A DNA stretch of 64,000 nt from Alphaproteobacteria bacterium. Its GTDB lineage: Bacteria > Pseudomonadota > Alphaproteobacteria > Reyranellales > Reyranellaceae. Below the pieces are notes generated by a model. The model did not search any database. It saw only the letters and a list, made by a program, of their open reading frames with translations, and was not told the origin of the DNA. The translations under genes and the position numbers were made by a program. Below are positions 27,588 to 34,868 of this stretch, one piece after another. The first letter of the stretch is position 1, and each line of letters begins with the position of its first letter. The stretch lies in NCBI GenBank assembly GCA_017308235.1, contig JAFKFL010000014.1, positions 243,290-307,289 on the forward strand. The letters run 5' to 3'.

Positions 27588-27622
27588 CCAACACTTTACC
27601 ATATGGTTAACTATTGTGTTGG
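27588..27622. promoter_or_regulatory. Nested palindromes in the DUF1428 promoter
   Basis: CCAACAC (27588-27594) pairs with GTGTTGG (27616-27622), and inside lies the perfect palindrome ACCATATGGT (27598-27607) flanked by TTT and TAA. A/T-rich dyads of this kind are typical operators for small winged-helix repressors (ArsR, PadR or HxlR). TTGACA at 27565 may be the -35 element. The regulator is not adjacent. Confidence 0.5.
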
Positions 27623-27643
27623 CGCATCAGCGAGGAGGCCAGG

Positions 27644-27997
27644 ATGACCTACATCGATGGATTTGTGGCAGCGGTGCCAACGGCGAACCGCGACACCTAT
27701 CGGAAGCACGCCGAAAAGGCCGCGGTAGTCTTCAAGGAGCATGGCGCCTTGAAAATGGTCGAATGCTGGGGCGACGACGTGCCGGATGGAAAGCTCACGT
27801 CCTTCCCCATGGCCGTCCAGAAGAAGGACGACGAGACGGTTGTCTTCTCCTGGATCGTGTGGCCATCGAGACAGGCCCGCGACGCGGGCATGGCAAAGGT
27901 GATGGCCGACCCTCGTGTTCAGCCCGACGTCAACCCGATGCCTTTCGACGGCAAGCGGATGATCTTCGGCGGGTTCGAAGTTCTGGTCGAGGCCTGA
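27644..27997 (+). CDS. DUF1428 family protein
   Basis: 117-residue protein of the DUF1428 (dimeric alpha-beta barrel) family: MTYIDGFVAAVPTANRDTYRKHAEKAA, FKEHGALKMVECWGDDVP, VVFSWIVWPSRQARD, MPFDGKRMIFGGFEVLVE. The start follows GAGG. Function unknown; relatives usually sit beside ArsR- or HxlR-type regulators and stress genes. It is preceded by strong palindromes and followed by a family A repeat. Confidence 0.88.
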   Translation: MTYIDGFVAAVPTANRDTYRKHAEKAAVVFKEHGALKMVECWGDDVPDGKLTSFPMAVQKKDDETVVFSWIVWPSRQARDAGMAKVMADPRVQPDVNPMPFDGKRMIFGGFEVLVEA

Positions 27998-28011
27998 GCG
28001 AAGCGCTGACG

Positions 28012-28108
28012 AAAGATCCCTCGGCTTCGCCTCGGGATGACACTGTTTCTTTGGCGCACATCTTGCGCCAATCAAAATTGTCATCCCGAGCGCAGCGAGG
28101 GACCTTTC
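28012..28108. repeat. Family A palindromic repeat, full copy
   Basis: AAAGATCCCTCG...CGGGATGACAC and TGTCATCCCGAGCG...GGGACCTTTCG face outward around a loop that contains TTGGCGCA...TGCGCCAA, itself palindromic. Located between convergent genes DUF1428 and marR. Confidence 0.8.
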
Positions 28109-28121
28109 GTCTTCTTGGCAC

Positions 28122-28553
28122 TCACCCCGTGCGCTGGATCAGGCCCTCGATCAGGCGCTTCAGTTCCTCGGCCTGGCGGTTGCCGTAGCTTTCGACGATC
28201 TCGTCCTGATGGGAGTTGGCGAGACGGTTGAGGCGCTGGATCACCGCGCGGCCATGCTCGGAGATGAAGATCAGGACGCGGCGGCCGTCGCTCTTGTCGG
28301 CACGGCGATAGACCAGCGCGGCGGAGATCATGCGATCGATGGTCTTGGTGAGCGTCGGATGATTGAGGAGTGCCGCCTCGGCGAGATCGCCCATCGAACG
28401 CCCGCTCTCCTCGGCCAAGAGCTTCAGGATCCGCCATTGCTCGACCGGCACGCCTTCGGCGCGGAATTCCTGGTCGAGCTGCCGGTTGAGCTGACGCTCG
28501 GCTTGGGCCAGCAGGTAGGCAAGATAGTCGTTGATGGGCCGTGTATTCGCCAT
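28122..28553 (-). CDS. MarR-family transcriptional regulator (probable amide-regulon repressor)
   Basis: 143-residue winged-helix MarR protein: VPVEQWRILKLLAEESGRSMGDLAEAALLNHPTLTKTIDRM (DNA-binding core NHPTLTKTIDRM), the wing KSDGRRVLIFIS, and dimer helices at both ends. MarR proteins bind palindromes of about 15-20 bp and release them on binding small ligands. It is divergent from an AmiC/UrtA-like protein gene, and the site TGACTTTTCAAGGAT in its own promoter matches the core of the palindromes at 24563 and 29924. It is therefore the leading candidate for their regulator. Confidence 0.9.
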   Translation of the reverse strand: MANTRPINDYLAYLLAQAERQLNRQLDQEFRAEGVPVEQWRILKLLAEESGRSMGDLAEAALLNHPTLTKTIDRMISAALVYRRADKSDGRRVLIFISEHGRAVIQRLNRLANSHQDEIVESYGNRQAEELKRLIEGLIQRTG

Positions 28554-28594
28554 TTTCTGATCTGCTTGTTAAGTCCGTGCAATGCGAAAGAGTT

Positions 28595-28609
28595 TGACTT
28601 TTCAAGGAT
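28595..28609. promoter_or_regulatory. Amide-regulon-like site in the marR divergent promoter
   Basis: TGACTTTTCAAGGAT shares the ten-base core ACTTTTCAAG with the reverse complement of TTACTTGAAAAGTAA. Only the outer bases differ, so it is a weaker match. It lies between marR and the binding-protein gene at 28719, consistent with autoregulation. Confidence 0.55.
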
Positions 28610-28718
28610 TGATAGGGGTGCTACGGTCGATTGGCAAGAACGGAAGCGGCTGTGGCGGGGAATAGCGATCGGCTGAATCGGTCGCAACGGGCTGCGGTCG
28701 TTCCGGAACGGGGACGAC

Positions 28719-29879
28719 ATGATCGCTGCAGCCTTCGCATCGTCGATCGCGGCACGCGCGAGCTCTGCAGGGGCGGTCCTGCTCAGCGGCGCGGTCGATG
28801 CGATGCCCTATCGCTCGCGCCGTCGCCGAGACCGCTTGTCCATCGCATTATTGGCGCCGTTCAGCGGTCCGGCCGGACTGTGGGGACCGTCATGCCAAAG
28901 CAGCGCCATGCTGGCGGCGCGCGAGATCAACGAAAGCGGCGGGTTGCTGGGTCGCGAGCTTGATCTCACCTTCATCGATGCCGGAGGCGATCCCGAGACC
29001 GTGGCCGACGCGACACTCGACCTCGTTGTCGAGGGCGGCGCCGAGGCGGTGATCGGCATGCACATCAGCGCCGTGCGCCAGGCCCTGGTGCGCGCGCTCC
29101 GCGGCCGCGTTCCCTATGTCTACACGCCGGTCTATGAAGGCGGCGAGACAGCGCCGGGCGTGTTCATGGTGGGCGAGACGCCGGCGATGCAGCTCAGGCC
29201 GTCGATCAAGTGGCTCGCCGAGCGGCACGGCGCGCGAAACTGGTACCTGATGGGCAACAACTACGTCTGGCCGCGCGTCTCTCATCGTGCGGCGCGCCGT
29301 TACGTGGCGGCGAACGGCGGCGAGGTGGTGGGCGAGAGCTACGTACCCTTCGGCTGTGAGGACTACGAGGCCACCCTCGACTACATCCGCAAGGCGCGCC
29401 CCGACGCGATCCTGGTCTCGATGGTCGGCAATGATTGCGTCACCTTCAACCGCGCCTTCGCCGATGCAGGCCTCGACCGGCACATCCTGCGGCTGTCGGC
29501 GGCCAGCGAGGAGAACACGCTCCTGGGCATCGGCGCGGAGAATGCGACCAACTTCTACTTCGCCGCGGGCTATCTCTCGGGCCTCGAGACCGAGGCCAAT
29601 CTTGCCTTCCTCGACCGCTATCATGGCGCGTTCGGCAAGGAAGCACCGGTGCCCAACACGATCGGCGAGTCGTGCTACGAGGGCGTGCGGTTCTATGCCG
29701 AGCTGGCGCGCCGCGCCGAGGCGCTCGATGTCGAGACGCTGAGCCGGGCGTCGCGCGGCATGAGCTATGTCGGTGCCCGCGGCCGCTCGCGCATGCTGGC
29801 CCGCCACTTGCATACCGATATCTACCTTGCCCAGGCGGACGGCCTCGAGTTCCGGGTTATCCAGCATTTTCCCGCCTGA
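28719..29879 (+). CDS. AmiC/UrtA-like amide-binding protein
   Basis: 386-residue type I periplasmic-binding fold (PF13433-like). IALLAPFSGPAGLWGPSCQSSAMLAAREINESGGLLGRELDLTF (core LAPFSGPAGLWG), YVYTPVYEGGET, NYVWPRVSH and AENATNFYFAAGYL are close in style to AmiC, the cytosolic amide sensor, and UrtA, the urea-binding protein. The N-terminus is hydrophobic to about residue 28 but not a clean signal peptide, so a cytosolic sensor is possible. It is divergent from marR and 116 bases before a second binding-protein gene with its own promoter. Confidence 0.82.
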   Translation: MIAAAFASSIAARASSAGAVLLSGAVDAMPYRSRRRRDRLSIALLAPFSGPAGLWGPSCQSSAMLAAREINESGGLLGRELDLTFIDAGGDPETVADATLDLVVEGGAEAVIGMHISAVRQALVRALRGRVPYVYTPVYEGGETAPGVFMVGETPAMQLRPSIKWLAERHGARNWYLMGNNYVWPRVSHRAARRYVAANGGEVVGESYVPFGCEDYEATLDYIRKARPDAILVSMVGNDCVTFNRAFADAGLDRHILRLSAASEENTLLGIGAENATNFYFAAGYLSGLETEANLAFLDRYHGAFGKEAPVPNTIGESCYEGVRFYAELARRAEALDVETLSRASRGMSYVGARGRSRMLARHLHTDIYLAQADGLEFRVIQHFPA

Positions 29880-29923
29880 GGCGGCCGCACTGGCCAGTAT
29901 TGGGGCCGATGTTGGGGCCGGTG

Positions 29924-29956
29924 TTGCTTGAAAAGTAAAATAAACTCACCTCTAAT
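29924..29956 (+). promoter_or_regulatory. Importer promoter with amide-regulon operator
   Basis: TTGCTTGAAAAGTAA (29924-29938) differs by one base from the palindrome at 24563. TTGAAA (29928-29933) is 17 bases before TCTAAT (29951-29956), the same geometry as in the amidase promoter, so both promoters place the operator on the -35 box. It drives the importer genes from 29996. Confidence 0.72.
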
Positions 29957-29995
29957 AGCGCCACGCCATCATGGAATGAGGCCAGGGAGCGAGAC

Positions 29996-31231
29996 ATGAA
30001 GATAGCCCGCAGGAATCTCTTGAAGACGTCGGCTGCCACGGCCGCGGCGTTTTCCGCCAGCACTGTGCTGAGTTCGCGCAGCTTTGCCGCCGATCCGATC
30101 AAGGTCGCGAGCATCCACGACCTCTCCGGCGGGCTCGATATCTACGGCAAGCCGATGGTCGATGCGCTGACGCTTGCGATCGAGGAGGCCAACGCGGCGG
30201 GCGGCCTGCTGGGACGCCAGCTGAAGCTCGTGAGCTATGATCCGCAGTCCAACATGCAGCTCTATACGCAGTATGCCCAGGACGCCGCGCTGAAGGAGAA
30301 AGTCGCGGTGGTCCATGGCGGCATCACCTCGGCGTCGCGCGAGGTGATCCGGCCCGTGCTCGACCGCTTCAAGACGCTCTACTTCTACAACACGCAGTAC
30401 GAAGGCGGCGTGTGCGACCGCAACCAGTTCGACACCGGTGTGACGCCGGCGCAGACGGTGCAGAAGCTCGTGCCCTACTCGATGAAGAAGTGGGGCAAGA
30501 AGGTCTACATCGTCGCTGCCGACTACAACTACGGCCAGATCACCTCGGAATGGGTGAAGAAGTACGTGAAGGAGAACGGCGGCGAGACGGTCGCGACCGA
30601 GTTCTTCCCGCTCGACGTCACCAACTTCGGACCCTCGATCGCCAAGATCCAGGCGGCGAGCCCCAACTTCGTCTGGTCGGCGCTGGTGGGCGGCGCGCAC
30701 ATCTCGTTCTATCGCCAGTGGGCGGCGGCCGGCATGAACAAGAAGATCCCGATGGCGTCGACCACCTTCGCGGTCGGCAACGAGCACATCGTGCTGTCGC
30801 CGGAAGAGTGCAACGGCATGCTGATCTGCTACAACTACTTCCAGGATCTGAAGAACCCGGCGAACACGGCCTTCGTCGAACGCTTCCACAAGCGTTTCGG
30901 CGCCAACTATCCCAACATCACCGAGCTCGCGATGGGCACCTGGCAGGGCTTCCAGCTGTGGGCCGCGGCGGTGAAGAAGGCGAACACCGTCGACCGGCTG
31001 AAGGTGATCGAGGCGCTGGAGCCCCCGATCAGCATCGATGCGCCGAGCGGCAAGGTCACGATCGACCCGGAGACGCATCACTGCGTGCTCGACGTCCATA
31101 TCGCCGAGGTGAAGGACAAGAAGCTGAACGTGCTCGAGGATTTCAGCCAGCAGCCGCCGGCCGACACTGCCGCGGTCTGCAACCTGAAAAAGAACCCGAA
31201 CGACAACAAGCAGTACGTCATCAAGGCTTGA
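29996..31231 (+). CDS. Urea/amide ABC importer, substrate-binding protein
   Basis: 411-residue periplasmic-binding protein of the UrtA/FmdD type with a twin-arginine-like signal (ARRNLLKTSAATAAAF ... RSFA). DPIKVASIHDLSGGLDIYGKPMVD, GGITSASREVIRPVLDR, NYGQITSEWVKKYVKENGG and NLKKNPNDNKQYVIKA are visible. It would deliver urea or short-chain amides to the permeases that follow. First gene of the importer; a family A hairpin separates it from the permease gene, which may favour higher levels of the binding protein. Confidence 0.88.
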   Translation: MKIARRNLLKTSAATAAAFSASTVLSSRSFAADPIKVASIHDLSGGLDIYGKPMVDALTLAIEEANAAGGLLGRQLKLVSYDPQSNMQLYTQYAQDAALKEKVAVVHGGITSASREVIRPVLDRFKTLYFYNTQYEGGVCDRNQFDTGVTPAQTVQKLVPYSMKKWGKKVYIVAADYNYGQITSEWVKKYVKENGGETVATEFFPLDVTNFGPSIAKIQAASPNFVWSALVGGAHISFYRQWAAAGMNKKIPMASTTFAVGNEHIVLSPEECNGMLICYNYFQDLKNPANTAFVERFHKRFGANYPNITELAMGTWQGFQLWAAAVKKANTVDRLKVIEALEPPISIDAPSGKVTIDPETHHCVLDVHIAEVKDKKLNVLEDFSQQPPADTAAVCNLKKNPNDNKQYVIKA

Positions 31232-31243
31232 GCATTCCACACT

Positions 31244-31318
31244 GGTGTCATCCCGAGCGCAGCGAGGGACCTTTTGCGGGCGCTGCGAAAGGTCCCTCAC
31301 TTCGTTCGGGATGACACC
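31244..31318. repeat. Family A repeat inside the importer operon
   Basis: Full hairpin copy (GGTGTCATCCCGAGCG ... CGGGATGACACC) located between the binding-protein stop and the permease start. In this position it could protect upstream mRNA or attenuate transcription into the permease genes. Confidence 0.8.
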
Positions 31319-31347
31319 GGTTTGTAGGCGCGATCGAGGTTAAGTAA

Positions 31348-32214
31348 GTGGATCTGGTCCTGGTCCTGGTCATCCAGGTGCTTTTTGCAATGGCGAGCCT
31401 GGCGCTGATCAGCGTCGGGTTGGCCGTCATCTTCGGCATGATGCGGGTGATCAACCTCGCGCATGGCGAGTTCCTGATGCTGGGCGGCTACAGCGCCATC
31501 TTCGCCACCCAGCACGGGATCAATCTCTGGATCTCGATGCTGGTGGTGGCGCCTGTTGTCGTCGGCGCCATCGGCGTGCTGGTCGAACGCACACTGATCC
31601 GTTTCCTCTACGGCCGCATGATCGACACCATGCTCGCGACCTGGGGGCTGAGCCTCTTCTTGATCGGGCTGATCACCGGCATCTTCGGCAACACCACGGT
31701 CGGCATCTCCGCGCCGCTCGGCGGCATGGCGATCGGCAACTATCGCACCAGCATCTACAGCCTGGTGGTGATCGCGATCACGGTGGTGCTGCTGGTCGCG
31801 ATGTACCTGGTGCTGCGCTACACCCGGCTCGGCCTGTTCGCCCGTGGCACGATGCAGAACCCGGACATGGCGGCGGCGCTGGGGCTCAGCCCGCCCAGAG
31901 TCTATGCCGTGACCTTCGGCATCGGCGCCGCGCTCTCGGGTCTGGCCGGCGCGCTGATCGCGCCGATCTCGGGCGTGTTCCCGACCATCGGCATCGCCTA
32001 CATCGCCAAAGCCTTCATCACCGTGATCGGCGGCGGGGCCGCGATCCTGAGCGGCACCGTTACCGCCTCGGCGCTGTTCGGCGCCATCCAGGAGGTGGGG
32101 ACCTATTTCACGACGCCGGTGTTCGGCGTCGTCATCACGCTCGCCGCCGCGATCGTGCTGATCCGTCTCCTGCCGCAGGGCATCACCGGCCGCTTCCTCA
32201 AGAGGTGGCTGTGA
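31348..32214 (+). CDS. Urea/amide ABC importer, permease 1 (LivH/UrtB-like)
   Basis: 288-residue membrane protein with about eight helices. MMRVINLAHGEFLMLGGY is the LivH/UrtB signature, and GLFARGTMQNPDMAAALGLSPPRVYAVTFGIGAALSGLAG holds the cytosolic coupling loop for the ATPase. Start codon GTG with GAGG upstream. Its stop overlaps the next start (GTGA). Confidence 0.92.
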   Translation: MDLVLVLVIQVLFAMASLALISVGLAVIFGMMRVINLAHGEFLMLGGYSAIFATQHGINLWISMLVVAPVVVGAIGVLVERTLIRFLYGRMIDTMLATWGLSLFLIGLITGIFGNTTVGISAPLGGMAIGNYRTSIYSLVVIAITVVLLVAMYLVLRYTRLGLFARGTMQNPDMAAALGLSPPRVYAVTFGIGAALSGLAGALIAPISGVFPTIGIAYIAKAFITVIGGGAAILSGTVTASALFGAIQEVGTYFTTPVFGVVITLAAAIVLIRLLPQGITGRFLKRWL

Positions 32215-33344
32215 ACGGACGGCGCTGGAACGGAGGGGGGTGGAACATCGCCGGCCTCGTGCTGGTCGGCGTGATCGGCCTCGGCGCCACGATCGGCCTG
32301 CCGATGTGGCTGGAGCTCGCGTCGCTGCTCGACATCACCGTCTACCTGATCCTCGCCATCCTGGCGCTCAGCCTTGCGCTGGTCTGGGGCTACGGCGGCA
32401 TCCTGTGCTTCGGGCAGTCGGCCTTCTTCGGTCTCGGTGCCTATGCCTACGCCATAGCGATGTTCAACATCGGGGAGAGCACGATCCCGTTCATCCTGTC
32501 GATAGTGCTGCCGGCGGTGTTCGCTGCGTTGCTAGGCTACTTCATGTTTTACGGCCGCATCAGCGACGTCTATCTGGGCGTGATCACGCTCACCGTGACG
32601 CTGATCCTGTTCAACTCGGTGAATTCGACCGCCGGTCCCGAATACCACATCGGCGAGGCGCGGCTGGGCGGCTTCAACGGCATCCCCTCGATCCCACCGC
32701 TCAACTGGCCGGGCTTTTCCGGCAGCCCGCTCGATCTCAACGATCTCTTCTACGTCTCGATCGTGCTGTTGCTCGCGGTTTACTTCGGCCTGCGCTGGCT
32801 GCTGGTGAGCCGCTTCGGGCGCGTCATGGTGGCGATCCGCGAGAATGAGAAGCGCGCCGGGTTCCTGGGCTACGATGCACGCCTCTACAAGCTCGCGACC
32901 TTCACCCTGGGCGGGGCGTTGGCGGGTCTGGCGGGGTGCCTGTTCGCGAACTGGGGCGCCTTTGTCAGTCCCACCATCTTCGGTCTCGGCCAGTCGGCGC
33001 AGATCATCATCTGGGTGATCGTCGGCGGCCGTGGCACCCTGATCGGCCCGGTGGTGGGCTGCATCGCCATCCAGTGGCTGACCGCCTGGCTCGGCACCGC
33101 GCAATTCACCAAGGCCTCTCTGGCGCACGTCGTGGGCCCCGGGATCGCCGACGCGCTGTCGTCCGTGCTGGGCTTTGCCGATCTCAGCAACACCAACCTC
33201 GTCCTGGGCGCGATCCTGCTCGCCTTCGTGCTGCTGGTGCCCAAGGGCGTGGTGCCGACGCTGCTCGATCTCGCCCGCGCCGTCGTCAACCGCCGCCGGC
33301 CCGCCGACGATCTCGTGTCCGACAAGGCGGAGGGCACGACATGA
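32211..33344 (+). CDS. Urea/amide ABC importer, permease 2 (LivM/UrtC-like)
   Basis: 377-residue permease with about ten helices: LALVWGYGGILCFGQSAFFGLGAYAYA near the N-terminus and the coupling segment MVAIRENEKRAGFLGYDARLYKL. Start set at GTG 32211, which forms a four-base overlap with the upstream stop and follows AAGAGG; GTG 32205 is also in frame. Its stop overlaps the ATPase start (ATGA). Confidence 0.9.
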   Translation: MNGRRWNGGGWNIAGLVLVGVIGLGATIGLPMWLELASLLDITVYLILAILALSLALVWGYGGILCFGQSAFFGLGAYAYAIAMFNIGESTIPFILSIVLPAVFAALLGYFMFYGRISDVYLGVITLTVTLILFNSVNSTAGPEYHIGEARLGGFNGIPSIPPLNWPGFSGSPLDLNDLFYVSIVLLLAVYFGLRWLLVSRFGRVMVAIRENEKRAGFLGYDARLYKLATFTLGGALAGLAGCLFANWGAFVSPTIFGLGQSAQIIIWVIVGGRGTLIGPVVGCIAIQWLTAWLGTAQFTKASLAHVVGPGIADALSSVLGFADLSNTNLVLGAILLAFVLLVPKGVVPTLLDLARAVVNRRRPADDLVSDKAEGTT

Positions 33345-34069
33345 CTGAGGCCGCCGTCCTGCTCGAGACGATCGACCTCGGCATGCGCTTCGGCGGCGTC
33401 GAGGCGGTGAGCGGCGTCAACTTCCGCCTGACCGAAGGCGAGCTGCGCTGCCTGATCGGTCCCAACGGCGCGGGCAAGAGCACGTTCTTCAAGCTCCTGA
33501 CCGGCCAGCTGCTGCCGACCAGCGGCAAGGTGCTCTACCGCGGCCGCGACATTTCCGGTGCCGAGACGCACGAGGTCGCGCGGCGGGGCATCGGCATCAA
33601 GACCCAGGTGCCGAGCGTGTTCGACGGTCTCTCGGCGCGGGAGAATATCTGGATCGCGGCCAGCCGCGGCCGGCCGACGCGCCGCGCCAACGAAATGGTC
33701 GATGAGATCCTGTCGCGGATCGCGATGACGGGCGTGGCCGACCGCCAGGTCGGCCAGCTGGCGCATGGCCAGCGCCAATGGCTGGAGCTCGGCATCGTGC
33801 TTGCGGCCGAGCCGGAGCTGATCCTGCTCGACGAACCGGCCGCCGGCATGACGCACGAAGAAGTCGTTCGCACCGCCGAGCTCATCCGCGAGATCAACCG
33901 CACCCGATCCCTGATCGTGGTCGAGCACGACATGCAGTTCATCCGCATGATCGCGTCCAAGGTGACGGTGCTCGATCGCGGCCGCGTGCTGGTCGAGGAT
34001 TCGATGGAGAACATCCTGCGCCATCCCACGGTGCGCGACGTCTATCTCGGCAAGCGGGTCGCTGCATGA
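33341..34069 (+). CDS. Urea/amide ABC importer, ATPase 1 (LivG/UrtD-like)
   Basis: 242-residue ABC ATPase. Walker A GPNGAGKST, signature LAHGQRQWLELGIVLAAEPELILLDEPAAGMT, and H-loop VVEHDMQFIRMIA. The signature reads LAHGQ instead of LSGGQ, as is usual in UrtD (LSHGQ-type), supporting a urea/amide rather than a branched-chain amino-acid system. ATGA overlaps at both ends. Confidence 0.92.
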   Translation: MTEAAVLLETIDLGMRFGGVEAVSGVNFRLTEGELRCLIGPNGAGKSTFFKLLTGQLLPTSGKVLYRGRDISGAETHEVARRGIGIKTQVPSVFDGLSARENIWIAASRGRPTRRANEMVDEILSRIAMTGVADRQVGQLAHGQRQWLELGIVLAAEPELILLDEPAAGMTHEEVVRTAELIREINRTRSLIVVEHDMQFIRMIASKVTVLDRGRVLVEDSMENILRHPTVRDVYLGKRVAA

Positions 34070-34773
34070 TGCTCAAGGTTCGCGACCTGCATGCCGCCTA
34101 CGGCCGCATCCCTGTCCTCTACGGCGTCACCTTCAGCGTGGCGGAAGGGCAGTTCGTCGGTGTCCTCGGCCACAACGGCATGGGCAAGACCAGCCTCCTG
34201 CGGGCACTCATGGGCTTCCTCCCGGTGGCCGGCGGCACGGTGGTGCTCGACCAGGCCGACATCACCGACTGGCCGGCCTATCGGCGCTCGCGCGCCGGAA
34301 TCGGCTACGTGCCGCAGGGGCGCGATATCTTTCCCAACCTCTCCGTGCTCGACAATCTGCGCATGGGTTGTGCCAAGGTCGACGGCAACGACGCACCCGT
34401 AATCGATTCGGTGCTGGAGGATTTTCCGCGGCTGAAGCGACTGCTCGATCGGCTCGGCGGCGCGCTGTCGGGCGGCGAACAGCAGTTGCTCGCGATCGCC
34501 CGCTGCCTCTGCGGCAAGCCCGACCTCCTGCTGCTGGACGAGCCGACCGAAGGCATCCAGCCTTCGATCATCGACGAGATCATCGAGCTGTTGGAGCGGC
34601 TGAAGCAAAGCCGCCGGCTGACCGTGGTGTTGGTCGAGCAGAACCTCGATTTCATCGCGGCCCTCTCGGACCGCATCCTGCTGATCCAGAAGGGCCGCAT
34701 CACCCGCGAGGTGTCGCCCGGCAGCCTGAAAGATCCCGACCTGGTCGGCGAGTTCGTCGGCGTGGAGCGGTAA
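34066..34773 (+). CDS. Urea/amide ABC importer, ATPase 2 (LivF/UrtE-like)
   Basis: 235-residue ABC ATPase. Walker A GHNGMGKTS is the UrtE form (LivF has GANGAGKT), with the signature LSGGEQQLLAIARCL, Walker B LLLLDEPTEGIQPSII and H-loop VLVEQNLDF. The EGIQPSII sequence is also typical of UrtE. Last gene of the importer operon; a half family A repeat follows. Confidence 0.92.
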   Translation: MMLKVRDLHAAYGRIPVLYGVTFSVAEGQFVGVLGHNGMGKTSLLRALMGFLPVAGGTVVLDQADITDWPAYRRSRAGIGYVPQGRDIFPNLSVLDNLRMGCAKVDGNDAPVIDSVLEDFPRLKRLLDRLGGALSGGEQQLLAIARCLCGKPDLLLLDEPTEGIQPSIIDEIIELLERLKQSRRLTVVLVEQNLDFIAALSDRILLIQKGRITREVSPGSLKDPDLVGEFVGVER

Positions 34774-34776
34774 CAA

Positions 34777-34829
34777 GCGAAGGATCCTTCGTTTCGGCGC
34801 GGGTTACCGCGTGCGACTCGGATGACACC
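34777..34829. repeat. Family A half copy
   Basis: GCGAAGGATCCTTCG, GCGCGGGTTACCGCG and CGACTCGGATGACACC reproduce one arm of the 18760 copy, including the GGTTACC insert. It lies just after the importer operon and before the NCS2 permease gene. Confidence 0.65.
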
Positions 34830-34868
34830 TCTTTTCGCTTAAGACAAAGTGTCACCGAAAACTGTCAG

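Noticed and set aside
29996..34773. Importer considered as a branched-chain amino-acid (livKHMGF) system
   Set aside because: The ATPase signatures (LAHGQ in the first, GHNGMGKT and EGIQPSII in the second) and the adjacent amidases fit the urea/amide subgroup better. The exact substrate stays open.
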